Positions 15,100 through 23,185 of a stretch of DNA of 64,000 nt are shown here, one piece after another. The DNA is taken from assembly GCF_014648495.1 (NCBI RefSeq), contig NZ_BMRF01000017.1, positions 62,001 to 126,000 on the forward strand, in the 5' to 3' direction. Each line of letters starts with the position of its first letter. Position 1 is the stretch's first letter. The notes under the pieces were generated by a model. The model saw only the letters and a program-made list of their open reading frames with translations. It had not been told where the DNA came from and did not search any database. The stretch is from Actinomadura cremea (GTDB lineage: Bacteria > Actinomycetota > Actinomycetes > Streptosporangiales > Streptosporangiaceae). The position numbers were made by a program, and so were the translations under genes.

Positions 15100-15934
15100 C
15101 CACGACCGCCCACCACTCGATCGCCGGCGACACGCTGCGCTCCGCCACGACGTACGACGTCACCGATCCGTACACTGAGCAGGTCATCGCCGTGGTCCCG
15201 ACGGCGACCGCACCGCGGCCGACGCCGCCGTGGCCGCCGCCGCCGAGGCGCGCGACGCCTGGGCGGCGACCCCGGTCGAGACCCGCCGCCGTGTGATCGG
15301 CCGCGCCGCCGGGCTGCTCGAGGACCGGCGCGACGAGCTCGTCGACCTGGCCATCGCGGACACGGGCGCCCGCCGGGCCGTCGCCGAGAAGACCCAGGTC
15401 GACGCGGCGCTGGCCCGGCTCCGGCACTGGTCCACCCTGTCCGCCGACCTGCTCACCGTCCCGGCGGAGCCCGTGGCGGCCGGCCTCGCGGGGACGGTCA
15501 CGCGCATGCCGGTCGGCGTGGTCGGCTGCATCAGCCCCTACAACTTCCCGCTGCTCGCGATGGTCGCGAAGGTCGCGCCCGCCCTGTTCGCCGGCAACAC
15601 CGTGGTGATGAAGCCGGCCCCGCAGGACCTGCTGCTCGTCATCGCGCTCACCGGGGCGCTCAACGAGGCGCTGCGGGCGGAGCGCGCACCGGCGGGCGCG
15701 GTCAACCTGGTGACGGGCGCGGGCGCCGAGCCCGGTGCCGCGCTGGTCGCCCACCCCGAGGTCGGTGCGATCAGCTTCACCGGCAGCACGGTGGTCGGCA
15801 CCGAGATCTACCGGTCGGCGGCGCCCGGCATGAAGCGACTCCTCCTCAAGGCCAGCGGCGTCGGCCGCAGCGGCGGCACCTACGCACTCGACTCCTACAC
15901 CGAACTCCGCGCGACGGTGCACCCGACCGGCTGA
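15096..15934 (+). pseudogene. Aldehyde dehydrogenase with frameshift and internal deletion
   Basis: From GTG 15096 the N-terminus is normal (TYDVTDPYTEQVIAVVPT). Near 15203 the frame slips by one base; the sense continues in another frame as AAAAEARDAWAATPVETRRR and on through VGCISPYNFPLLAMVAKVAP and AISFTGSTVVGTEIYRSAAP. At KRLLLKASGVGRSGGTYALD (about 15835-15890) the sequence jumps from before the catalytic Glu to the C-terminal tail, dropping about 200 residues including the catalytic Glu and Cys. The product cannot be an active enzyme. It was coupled to the truncated alcohol dehydrogenase. Confidence 0.85.
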
Positions 15935-15969
15935 TGGCGTCGCGGCATGACAGAGCCGGTGGCGACCGG

Positions 15970-16053
15970 AGCGGAACGAACAGTTCGGCGCTCGCCCGGC
16001 CGATGCCCGAACCCGCGCCGGTGGTCAGCGCGGCCTCGCCGTCCAGCCGTCCC
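15970..16053 (-). pseudogene. Short-chain dehydrogenase N-terminal remnant
   Basis: The minus strand encodes GRLDGEAALTTGAGSGIGRA followed by SAELF, the canonical SDR start with the TGxxxGIG nucleotide motif, then loses similarity and runs into antisense of the aldehyde dehydrogenase tail. No start codon precedes it in frame. About 25 residues survive of a protein normally near 250. It directly follows the luciferase-like gene and was probably the last gene of that operon. Confidence 0.65.
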
Positions 16054-16056
16054 GGC

Positions 16057-16998
16057 TCACGTGCCCGCCCCGTTCCGATCGGGTGGGGTGGCGAGTTCGC
16101 GGAGGAGGTCGCGGGTGCGGCGGCGGGACGCGGCGTGGTCGGGGCCGACGCCGACGATGTTGACCCAGATGTCGGTGGCGCCGGCGTCCAGGAGCGACTG
16201 GAGCTGCTTGCGGACGGAGGTCTCGTCGCCCACGAGGGCGGCCTCGGCGGGCGAGGACGCGCCGCCGAGGTCCATGACGCGCCGGTAGTTGGGCATCCCG
16301 GCGTACGCACCGGCGGTCGCGGCGACCGCGTCCCCGGCCTCGGCGGCGTCGTCGTGGACGGCGACGGGCAGCCCGGCCACGATGCGGGGCGCGGGTCGTC
16401 CGGCCGCCGACGCGGCGGCGTGGACGCGGGGCGCGATGTGCTCGGCGATCGCCTTCACGGGCGCCATCCACAGGATCGTGCCGTCGGCGTACTGGCCCGC
16501 CACGCGCAGCAGCCGGGGGGACAGGGCCGACAGCAGCACGGGGACGGGCGCGGCGACCGGCGCCATGCGGCCGGCGCTGCGGGTCGACCAGTCCTCGCCC
16601 TGGAAGTCGACGTCCTCGCCGCGCAGGAGGGCGGCGAGGATGCGGATGTACTCCTCGGTGCTGCGGCCCGGCCGGTCATAGGACATGCCGTAGACGTCGC
16701 GGACCATCGGCTCGTGGGACGGGCCGATGCCGATGGTCAGGCCGGGACGGCCCATCGTGGCGGCGGCGGACACGGCACGGTTGGCCTGCAGCAGCGGATG
16801 GCACGGGTAGGTCTGCAGGACGGCCGTGCCCAGCTCGATCGCCGCGGTCTCCCGCCCGGCGACGGCCATGGGCGCCAGCGGGTCGCCGGTGACGATGCTG
16901 GCGTACCAGAGTGAGGCGAAGCCGTCGGCCTCCGCCCGCCTCGCCTGTTCGATGATCTTGTCGGGGGTGGCGGCGCCGCCGGTCAGGCCGATGCGCAT
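16057..16998 (-). CDS. Luciferase-like (LLM class) F420- or flavin-dependent oxidoreductase
   Basis: A 313-residue TIM-barrel protein: RIGLTGGAATPDKIIEQARR, EADGFASLWYASIVTGDPLA, LGTAVLQTYPCHPLLQANRA and LTIGIGPSHEPMVRDVYGMS. This layout is typical of actinobacterial F420-dependent LLM enzymes (MSMEG_2516-like), which reduce or oxygenate secondary alcohols, ketones or aldehydes. The gene is intact, unlike its neighbours. It follows the SnoaL-like gene by 49 bases and belongs to the minus-strand unit that starts at the TauD remnant. Cofactor choice between F420 and FMN is not certain from sequence. Confidence 0.85.
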   Translation of the reverse strand: MRIGLTGGAATPDKIIEQARRAEADGFASLWYASIVTGDPLAPMAVAGRETAAIELGTAVLQTYPCHPLLQANRAVSAAATMGRPGLTIGIGPSHEPMVRDVYGMSYDRPGRSTEEYIRILAALLRGEDVDFQGEDWSTRSAGRMAPVAAPVPVLLSALSPRLLRVAGQYADGTILWMAPVKAIAEHIAPRVHAAASAAGRPAPRIVAGLPVAVHDDAAEAGDAVAATAGAYAGMPNYRRVMDLGGASSPAEAALVGDETSVRKQLQSLLDAGATDIWVNIVGVGPDHAASRRRTRDLLRELATPPDRNGAGT

Positions 16999-17047
16999 GG
17001 GGTGTCCTTCGTCGTCGGGGTGTGGGGGGCGGCGCGCTGTGGCCTCG

Positions 17048-17638
17048 TCATCTCGACCGCTCCTGCGGCTCGTCCGACCAGCGGGCCGGGGCGGGCTCGT
17101 CGAGGAGCAGGGGGCGCCGGTAGGACAGGTCGCCGCTGTCGCGGGTCCCCTTCATGTATCCCTGGCCGGTGAAGAAGGACGACTCCAGCACCGAGGCGTC
17201 GGCGGTGAACATCGCCTCGACGGTGGAGCGCCGCAGGGCGATCCGCCACCGGCCGTCCCGCCGCTCGAGCCGATCGAGATAGCGCCCGTTGATGATCTGC
17301 GCGGTGCGCCCGTCGCTGCCGAGCAGGACGACGAGCGAGTAGCTCTCGCAGTGCGCGACGTCCCCGTCGATGTCGCAGGAGTGCGTGGTGATGTTGTGCA
17401 GATGGGTTCGCGACGTCGCCGCGTGCGCGGGATTGACCCACGCGGCGTAGTCCGCGCCGGAGTTGACGGTGAAGCCGTGCTCGTCCGCACCGTCCGGATG
17501 GTAGGCGCTGCCGATCAGGTCCTCGTCGTGGCGGTCGCAGCCGCGCGCGTGGCGGGCGACGCAGTCCAGGATTTCGGTGCGGTCCCTGAGGTACCGGACG
17601 TCGCGTCGCAGCGCCTCGACGTCCTCGTCGCCGGTCAT
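17048..17638 (-). CDS. SnoaL-like (NTF2 fold) protein
   Basis: A 196-residue SnoaL_4-type protein: EILDCVARHARGCDRHDEDL, IGSAYHPDGADEHGF, HLHNITTHSCDIDGDVAHCE and INGRYLDRLERRDGRWRIAL. These are the conserved strands and helix of the fold, including the HxD-like pocket residues often seen in dehydratase or decarboxylase-type members and in bile-acid and steroid catabolism clusters. ATG 17638 lies just after the TauD remnant stop (TGA 17640). No specific reaction can be assigned. Association with an LLM oxidoreductase and a TauD-type gene suggests a small catabolic module. Confidence 0.78.
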   Translation of the reverse strand: MTGDEDVEALRRDVRYLRDRTEILDCVARHARGCDRHDEDLIGSAYHPDGADEHGFTVNSGADYAAWVNPAHAATSRTHLHNITTHSCDIDGDVAHCESYSLVVLLGSDGRTAQIINGRYLDRLERRDGRWRIALRRSTVEAMFTADASVLESSFFTGQGYMKGTRDSGDLSYRRPLLLDEPAPARWSDEPQERSR

Positions 17639-17639
17639 C

Positions 17640-17861
17640 TCAGGCCACCGCCACTTCGCCGACGAGGGTCGTGCGATGCATCAGCCGCCGCGCCGCCAGC
17701 GGTGCCGCAGCACGAAGCGCGGCCGCGTCGCCCCTTCGGGCGGCCGGTCGAGCAGCGCCCGCCCGTCCTCGCCCGGGAGCCCGCCGATCGACCGGCCGTC
17801 CGCCGGACGCGCCGGTGACCTCGACACCGGACGGCTCCAGTGTCGTGAACCTGAGGGTCAT
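17640..17861 (-). pseudogene. TauD/TfdA-family dioxygenase reduced to its two ends
   Basis: From ATG 17861 the residues MTLRFTTLEPSGVEVTG match the start of TauD-type Fe(II)/2-oxoglutarate dioxygenases. A middle segment in another frame reads GLPGEDGRALLDRPPEGATR then PRFVLRHRWRRGG, and the end RRLMHRTTLVGEVAVA is the family C-terminus with its distal His. About 200 residues, including the HxD iron motif, are gone, and the WDN segment between HRWRRG and RLMHR is deleted as well. By chance a 73-codon frame stays open, but the product cannot be an enzyme. It sits directly under the TetR-type operators. Confidence 0.72.
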
Positions 17862-17877
17862 CACACACCTCCCGCCG

Positions 17878-17917
17878 TTTAGGCAGTCGCCTAAACTTCG
17901 CTTAGGCACATGCCTAA
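17878..17917. promoter_or_regulatory. Two tandem palindromic operators TTAGGC-4-GCCTAA
   Basis: TTTAGGC-AGTC-GCCTAAA (17878-17895) and TTAGGC-ACAT-GCCTAA (17902-17917) are near-identical palindromes whose centres are 23 bases apart. They lie between the TauD remnant and the divergent TetR gene. The geometry fits binding of two TetR dimers. Confidence 0.75.
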
Positions 17918-17993
17918 CAGCGGCGGCTCGCCCGGGTCAAGCCCCCGATACAGTGACCGGGCAGATCCGTCCCACTTCGTGATCGAGGGCGAC

Positions 17994-18617
17994 ATGAGCG
18001 ACTCCCCGCCGGCCAGGGATTCCAAGACCCGGACCGCGCTGCTCGACGCGGCGACGCGGCTGATGCTGGACGAGGGGTACGCCGCGGTCACGACCCGCAA
18101 GGTCGCCGCGAAGGCGGGCGCCAACCAGGCCCTCGTGTACTACCACTTCCGCACGATGGACGAACTGTTCCTGGCCGTCTTCCGGCGCGGCGCCGAGGCC
18201 ACCCTCCAACGGCTCGAGGAGGCCGCGCGGGCCGACGACCCGCTGCGCACGCTGTGGCAGGTCAGCAGCGAACCCCAGAACAGCGCCCTGACCGTCGAGT
18301 TCATCGCCCTGGCCAACCACCGGCCGACCGTCCGCACCGAACTGGCCGACCACACCCGCAGGTTCCGGCGGAGACAGCAAGAGATCATCGAACAGGCCCG
18401 CGACGCCCGAGGCGCCGGTGTCCCCGGCGGGCCCGCCCCCGCCGCGGTCACCGTCCTGACCGCAGCGCTCGCCCGCATCCTCTCGATGGACGGCATGCTG
18501 GGGATCACCGACGGCCACGACGAGGTGCTGGCGCTCATCGACGACTACCTGGCCTACGCCTCCCCGCCTCCGCCGGACGGTGCCGCGCCGTCTCCGCGCG
18601 CGGCACCGTACCGTTAG
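17994..18617 (+). CDS. TetR-family regulator
   Basis: A 207-residue regulator with the N-terminal HTH (TRTALLDAATRLMLDEGYAA, VTTRKVAAKAGANQALVYYH, FRTMDELF) and a helical ligand domain. I chose ATG 17994; an upstream in-frame ATG at 17910 lies inside the operator and would add 28 residues unlike the family. It is divergent from the minus-strand TauD/SnoaL/LLM unit across a 132-base gap holding two tandem operators, so it is likely the local repressor and autoregulated. The stop overlaps the convergent methyltransferase stop by 4 bases. Confidence 0.87.
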   Translation: MSDSPPARDSKTRTALLDAATRLMLDEGYAAVTTRKVAAKAGANQALVYYHFRTMDELFLAVFRRGAEATLQRLEEAARADDPLRTLWQVSSEPQNSALTVEFIALANHRPTVRTELADHTRRFRRRQQEIIEQARDARGAGVPGGPAPAAVTVLTAALARILSMDGMLGITDGHDEVLALIDDYLAYASPPPPDGAAPSPRAAPYR

Positions 18618-19414
18618 AGCTTCCGGCCCACTCCCCCTGTCATGAACCGCACATCCACCGTGCCGGCGTCCAGCACCGGTGTCTCGGGCCGCCACAGCGG
18701 CAGCGGAACCAGCCCTGGCGAGAGGATCTCCAGCCCCTCGAAGAACGCGGCCAGCTCCGCCGGAGTCCGCACCCGTCCCGTCCCGAGCTGCTCGAGCAGC
18801 TGCTTCTCCAGCGCCACCGACTCGGGCGCGTCACCGAGCCGGGTGAAATTGGTGATGAAGAAGTACGATCCGGCCGGAACGGACTCGCGCAGCGTCTCCA
18901 CGATCTCCCCGGGCCGCTCGTCATCGGCCAGGTGGTGCAGGATCCCGCACAGCATCACGCACACCGGTTCGGAGAAGTCGATGAGGCCCGTCACCTCCGA
19001 GTTCTTGAGGAGGGTCTGCGGATCGCGGATGTCCGCCGTCACCACCGTCGTGTTCGGGTTGTCGGCCAGGATCGCCCGGCCGTGCGCCAGCACGATCGGG
19101 TCGATGTCCACGTACACGACCCGCGCCGCCGGGTCGACCTCGTGCGCCACCTCGTGCGTGTTCCGCGCGGTCGGCAGTCCCGATCCGAGGTCGAGGAACT
19201 GCGAGATGCCCTCCTCGGCGGCCAGGTACCGCACCACCCGGTGCAGCATCGCCCGATTGTGCAGGGCGATATCCCGCAGTTCCGGCATGATCTCCAGGCT
19301 GGCCTCGGCGACCTGCCGATCAACGGCGAAGTTGTCCTTGCCGTTCAGCATGACGTCGTACACACGGGCGGCGGTCGGGACGTCGGTGGGGACGCCCAGG
19401 GGCACCTCGGCCAT
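18614..19414 (-). CDS. SAM-dependent methyltransferase of the PF04672 (DUF574) family
   Basis: A 266-residue member of a family greatly expanded in actinomycetes. It opens with PTAARVYDVMLNGKDNFAVD, the family hallmark, followed by the SAM-binding segment QFLDLGSGLPTARNTHEVAH, the acidic loop VVYVDIDPIVLAHGRAIL and SVPAGSYFFITNFTR. Substrates are unknown for most members. It stands alone, convergent with the TetR gene. The 239 bases upstream (19415-19653) hold a modest AT-rich stretch and no clear gene. Confidence 0.85.
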   Translation of the reverse strand: MAEVPLGVPTDVPTAARVYDVMLNGKDNFAVDRQVAEASLEIMPELRDIALHNRAMLHRVVRYLAAEEGISQFLDLGSGLPTARNTHEVAHEVDPAARVVYVDIDPIVLAHGRAILADNPNTTVVTADIRDPQTLLKNSEVTGLIDFSEPVCVMLCGILHHLADDERPGEIVETLRESVPAGSYFFITNFTRLGDAPESVALEKQLLEQLGTGRVRTPAELAAFFEGLEILSPGLVPLPLWRPETPVLDAGTVDVRFMTGGVGRKL

Positions 19415-19653
19415 ACATGCCTCATTCAGTTGGAGGGGAATATCCCCGGCATCGTAGCCCGTTCACACCGTCCGTTCGGGCGGATTTGTGTGCCAAGCGA
19501 CTGGCCATGGATGCCCTAACCGACTTAAAGGTACGACTATCGCTTAAATCACCCACTGTCACGCCCGAGGCAAGGCCCTTTCAGGACGTCCGAAGAGCGT
19601 CAGGGCAGCCTGGACGTGGGCTCGACGGGTGAGGTGAGTCGGGAGTTGCCGGG

Positions 19654-20883
19654 TCAGACCCCCGCACCGACCAGTCCGTGCGGGTCCAGCACGTATTTGC
19701 GCGCGGCCCCTTGGTCGAACTCGGCATAGCCCTCGGGTGCGCGTTCAAGCGGGATGACCGACGCATTGACGTTCCGAGCGATCTGCACCCGATCATGCAG
19801 GATCGCCATCATCAGCTGCCGGTTGTACTTCATCACCGGACACTGGCCCGTGGTGAAGACCTGCGACTTGGCCCAGCCGAGCCCGATCTCCAGGCCGAGC
19901 CGTCCGACCCTGGCGTTCTCGTCGGAGGCGCCCGGGTCACCGGTGACGTACAGTCCCGGGATGCCGAGCCGCCCCGCCGCCCGGGTGATCCCCATCAGCG
20001 TGTTGAGGACGGTCGCCGGCTGCTCCACCGCCGCCCCCTGGGGACCGTGGCCGCGCGCCTCGAACCCGACGCAGTCGACGGCCGCGTCGACCTCCGGGAC
20101 GCCGAGGATCTGCTCGATCTGCTCGGCGACGTCCGCGTGGCGGGACAGGTCGATCGTCTCGCAGCCGAAGCCGCGCGCCTGCTCCAGCCGTCCCGGGTTC
20201 ATATCGCCGACGATCACGACGGCGGCGCCCAGGAGAAGGCAAGCGGTCGCACAGGCCAGGCCGACCGGACCGGCCCCCGCGATGTACACGGTCGAGCCGG
20301 TGGTGACACCGGCGGTGACGGCACCGTGGTAGCCGGTCGGGAAGATGTCCGACAGCATCGCCAAGTCCTGCAGCTTGGCCATCACGGTGTCGCGGTCGGC
20401 CGGGAACTTGAGCAGGTTGAAGTCGGCGTACGGGACGACCGCGTACTCGGCCTGGCCACCGTGCCAGCCGCCCATGTCGACGTAACCGTACGCGGCGCCC
20501 GGCCGTTCCCGGTTGACGTTCTCGCACACGCCGGTGTTGCGCTCCTTGCAGTTGCGGCAGCGGCCACAGGCGATGTTGAACGGAACACTGACCAGGTCGC
20601 CCCGCTTGATGAACTCGACGTCCCTGCCGAGTTCGATCACCTCACCGGTGATCTCGTGGCCGAGCGTGAGCCCCGCCGGCGCGGTCGTCCGGCCGCGCAC
20701 CATGTGCTGGTCGGAACCACAGATGTTGGTCGCCAGGACCTTCAGGATGACGCCGTGCTCCAGCTTGCGGCCGTCCTGCTCGGCGAGCTCCAGCTGTGGG
20801 AACCCGACGTCCTCGACCTCGACCGTGCCCTGTCCCTCGTAAACTACGCCTCGGTTCGTGTCCGGCACGACCTCTCCCCCCAT
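19654..20883 (-). CDS. fdhA: Glutathione-independent formaldehyde dehydrogenase (zinc ADH family)
   Basis: A 409-residue MDR-family enzyme. The catalytic zinc site lies in NICGSDQHMVRGR and LTLGHEITGEV, the structural zinc cysteines in CGRCRNCKERNTGVCENVN, and the NAD site in VYIAGAGPVGLACATACL. The long insertion with GHGPQGAAVEQPATVLNTLM matches the Pseudomonas FdhA type, which oxidises formaldehyde with tightly bound NAD and needs no thiol. I chose ATG 20883; the frame extends 22 codons further up without family similarity. Role: formaldehyde detoxification or methyl-group catabolism. Confidence 0.88.
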   Translation of the reverse strand: MGGEVVPDTNRGVVYEGQGTVEVEDVGFPQLELAEQDGRKLEHGVILKVLATNICGSDQHMVRGRTTAPAGLTLGHEITGEVIELGRDVEFIKRGDLVSVPFNIACGRCRNCKERNTGVCENVNRERPGAAYGYVDMGGWHGGQAEYAVVPYADFNLLKFPADRDTVMAKLQDLAMLSDIFPTGYHGAVTAGVTTGSTVYIAGAGPVGLACATACLLLGAAVVIVGDMNPGRLEQARGFGCETIDLSRHADVAEQIEQILGVPEVDAAVDCVGFEARGHGPQGAAVEQPATVLNTLMGITRAAGRLGIPGLYVTGDPGASDENARVGRLGLEIGLGWAKSQVFTTGQCPVMKYNRQLMMAILHDRVQIARNVNASVIPLERAPEGYAEFDQGAARKYVLDPHGLVGAGV

Positions 20884-21200
20884 CGAGAGTTCGGTTCGTC
20901 GGCGCCCGGGACGACGGCCCGTCTCGTCACCCCCGCCCACGGGCGTCACGGTCTCGCATCACACGACGCGTATATACCCGCTTTGGTGCCGTTAGTCCGT
21001 TTTTCCAGGTCAGTGTCCCGGGGCGGGCCACAACCCCCTGCCCCGCCTGCGGCCGTCGCGGGTTCTCCGGTCGTGTCGCAGGTCGGGGCTTGCGCGAATC
21101 GGCGTGGGGGCACATCCCGCGCTACGAACTGAACCCACCGCTCGAACGATCAGTGACGGCGGCGCCGCCCGAGCGACTCCAGTCCGCGGACTTCGCGGTG
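20884..21200. other. Intergenic region with AT-rich promoter-like patch
   Basis: No gene is evident in these 317 bases. On the minus strand GGGTAT (20976-20971) followed by ATACGCG resembles the -10 of SigB-type stress promoters (GGGTAT/C), about 90 bases before fdhA. I could not find a clear GTTT-type -35 at the right distance, so the promoter call is tentative. Confidence 0.3.
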
Positions 21201-21395
21201 TCACCGCCCGCCGGTGCGCCTGACGTCCCGCGCCGCGTCCTTGACCCGCTCTCCGACCTGCTTGGCACCGCCCGCGACGCGGTCCTTGCGCCCCTCCGCT
21301 TCCAGGTACGGATCGCGCGACTCCCGTCCCGCGTTCTCCTTGGCGCGCCCCTTGGCGCGTTGCGTTCTGTTCTTGAGCTTGTCGAGCAGCCCCAT
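21201..21395 (-). CDS. CsbD-like stress protein
   Basis: A 64-residue, very charged protein: MGLLDKLKNRTQRAKGRAKE, then KDRVAGGAKQVGERVKDAAR. The repeated K/A/G-rich helix pattern is that of CsbD-family proteins, which are small, abundant, and controlled by SigB in Bacillus and by related factors in actinomycetes. The function is unknown. ATG 21395 is preceded by GAGGAGG at good spacing; an in-frame ATG 39 bases upstream lacks a ribosome site. It lies in a block with ferritin-like and MerR-type genes, consistent with general stress. Confidence 0.75.
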   Translation of the reverse strand: MGLLDKLKNRTQRAKGRAKENAGRESRDPYLEAEGRKDRVAGGAKQVGERVKDAARDVRRTGGR

Positions 21396-21451
21396 CGGGC
21401 CCTCCTCTTTTGAGTCCGTGATCGCCGACTTCATCGCTCGCCCGGCCGCCT

Positions 21452-21658
21452 TCAGCCGGTGCGACGTATCCCGCGGCGGTAGGCGTCCGCCTCCTGATGG
21501 ATTCTGGCCTCGGTCGCCATGAGGTTCGCCTCGGCGCGTTCGGTCCGCATCCTCGCGTGCATCTCCCGGAAGGTCGGCACACGACGGCGCGCGCGTGGCT
21601 TCGGGGTCGCGCCCGACCGACTCGTTCCCCTTCGCCGAAAACGTTCCAGCAGTCCCAC
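21452..21658 (-). CDS. Small basic hypothetical protein
   Basis: A 68-residue protein starting at GTG 21658 with a perfect AAGGAG 6 bases upstream. The N-terminus GLLERFRRRGTSRSGATPKP is short and basic; the C-terminal half (FREMHARMRTERAEANLMAT, then EARIHQEADAYRRGIRRTG) is a single amphipathic, probably coiled helix. I do not recognise a family. Longer in-frame starts exist upstream but lack ribosome sites. Between the CsbD-like and ferritin-like genes it is likely another small stress-block product. Confidence 0.5.
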   Translation of the reverse strand: MGLLERFRRRGTSRSGATPKPRARRRVPTFREMHARMRTERAEANLMATEARIHQEADAYRRGIRRTG

Positions 21659-21820
21659 GTTCAGCTCCTTCCGCACCGTACGGGTCACCATGTCCCCCAA
21701 AAGGGACCTTCCATGCATACGGGTGGGCTGACGTGGGATTACTTGAAACGGGAACACCTGAACATCTCGAGGCACGGAACGGGGGTGCCGTTGAACGCCG
21801 TCAAGGCCGGAGGGCATGAC

Positions 21821-21872
21821 GGCTTCCGGTGCGGGTCCCCGCTCCGGTTGCGGGCCGCCCGCACCGGAAGCC
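21821..21872. terminator. 15-base-stem hairpin after the ferritin-like gene
   Basis: GGCTTCCGGTGCGGG (21821-21835) and its exact reverse complement (21858-21872) flank a 22-base loop. It begins 13 bases beyond the ferritin-like stop on the minus strand and probably ends that transcript. Confidence 0.55.
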
Positions 21873-21885
21873 GGCCGCCGGGACG

Positions 21886-22440
21886 TCAGCCGCCGGCCTT
21901 CTCGACGTCCTGCGGGATCCGCTCCAGCAGGCCGCGCAGGTCGTCGGCGTGCTCTTCCTCCTGCTCGAGGAGTTCCTCGAACACGCGCCGGGTCGTCGGA
22001 TCGCGGTCGCCGAGCCACTGGATGATCTCGGTGTAGGAGGCCACGGCGACGCGCTCGGCCACCAGATCCTCCTTGAGCATCTCGACCAGGTCCAGGCTGG
22101 CGTCGTAACCCGCGTGCGAACGCTTGGTGAGCGTGTCCGGGTCGAAGTCCGGATCGCCCCCGAGCTGGACGATGCGCTGCGCGAGCTTGTCCGCGTGCTG
22201 CTGTTCCTCCTGCGCGTGCTCCAGGAACTCCGCCGCGACCGGCTCCGAGTGCAGGCCGGAGGCGGTGTAGTAGTGCCGCTTGTAACGCAGCGTGCACACG
22301 ACCTCGGTTGCGAGAGCCTCGTTCAGAATCCGCAGGACACGGTCGAGGTCGGCGCCGTAGGCGTCGGTGACCGGCCCCTTCTCGATCTCCTGCCGTGCTC
22401 GTTCCCTGATCGTTTCGATATCGGTGAGGAAGTCCGCCAC
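21886..22440 (-). CDS. Ferritin-like / bacterioferritin-type protein
   Basis: A 184-residue four-helix protein. The ferroxidase pattern is visible: Glu in LNEALATEVVCTLRYKRHYY, EHAQEEQQHADKLAQRI (ExxH), VEMLKEDLVAERVAVASYTE and FEELLEQEEEHADDLRGLLE (ExxH). The fold and length fit bacterioferritin or DPS-like ferritins that store iron and remove peroxide. It forms its own transcription unit ending in a hairpin. Confidence 0.85.
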   Translation of the reverse strand: MADFLTDIETIRERARQEIEKGPVTDAYGADLDRVLRILNEALATEVVCTLRYKRHYYTASGLHSEPVAAEFLEHAQEEQQHADKLAQRIVQLGGDPDFDPDTLTKRSHAGYDASLDLVEMLKEDLVAERVAVASYTEIIQWLGDRDPTTRRVFEELLEQEEEHADDLRGLLERIPQDVEKAGG

Positions 22441-22716
22441 TGCGCGTTACTGCCTTTCGTGTCGCTGCTCTGCGCGTGGCCACAGCCGGGGGGCGACTCT
22501 CTTGGGCCCCTGCCGCATGCTGTGACCGCTCGCCGGGGACATGGCGTTCCCATTACCCACCGAACGGTCGGCGATGCGGCTCGGCGGCACCGAGTCCTGC
22601 GGGACGGCCGCCCGCGCCCCGCATCGGCCACGGGTCTGCGGTGATTCCGTACCCCGCGGGAGTTCGCCCAGGACGGCGGCGCACTCCCTGCGCACGGGAG
22701 GCGAACGGCAGGGCGG

Positions 22717-22762
22717 AGCCGTGGGCGGGCCGGGCGCCTCCGCGCCCGGCCCGCCCACGGCT
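22717..22762. terminator. 20-base-stem hairpin after the MerR gene
   Basis: AGCCGTGGGCGGGCCGGGCG (22717-22736) pairs exactly with 22743-22762 around a 6-base loop, 15 bases past the MerR-type stop on the minus strand. The remaining bases between 22441 and 22716 show no gene. Confidence 0.65.
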
Positions 22763-22777
22763 CGGCGGCTTCGGGGG

Positions 22778-23185
22778 CTACTGCGGCGGGTCTTGCGACC
22801 GGCGTTCCCGCTGGAGCCGGGCGTTGATGCGCTGCGCTTCGGCGAGCTGGTCTTCGAGGATGATGATTCGGCAGGCCGCCTCCAGCGCGGTGCCCTGGTC
22901 GACCAGGTCGCGAACGCGCTGGGCCAGGCGCAGCTGGTAGCGGGAGTAGCGGCGGTGCCCGCCGCGCGAACGCTGCGGGACGAACAGCTTGGCGGTGTCC
23001 AGGCTGCGGAGGAACGCCGGGGTCACGTCCAGCATCTCGGCGGCCCGGCCCATGCTGTAGGCCGGGTAGTCGTCGTCCTCGAACTTGTCTTCGAGACGGT
23101 CGTCGGCATCAGTGCCCGGCGCGGCCCCCTGCGGGCCGTTCGGGATCCGCCGGTCGCCGGCCTGGGCCGGCTGGGGTGCTTTCAT
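22778..23185 (-). CDS. MerR-family (HspR-like) regulator
   Basis: A 135-residue protein. After a 35-residue Pro/Gly/Asp-rich tail comes the MerR winged helix: YPAYSMGRAAEMLDVTPAFL, RSLDTAKLFVPQRSRGGHRR, YSRYQLRLAQRVRDLVDQGT. A final helix (EDQLAEAQRINARLQRERR) would form the dimer coiled coil. There is no C-terminal metal or drug domain, as in HspR-like and BldC-like small regulators. Autoregulation is likely for this family, but no operator is obvious apart from the strong hairpin upstream. Confidence 0.82.
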   Translation of the reverse strand: MKAPQPAQAGDRRIPNGPQGAAPGTDADDRLEDKFEDDDYPAYSMGRAAEMLDVTPAFLRSLDTAKLFVPQRSRGGHRRYSRYQLRLAQRVRDLVDQGTALEAACRIIILEDQLAEAQRINARLQRERRSQDPPQ

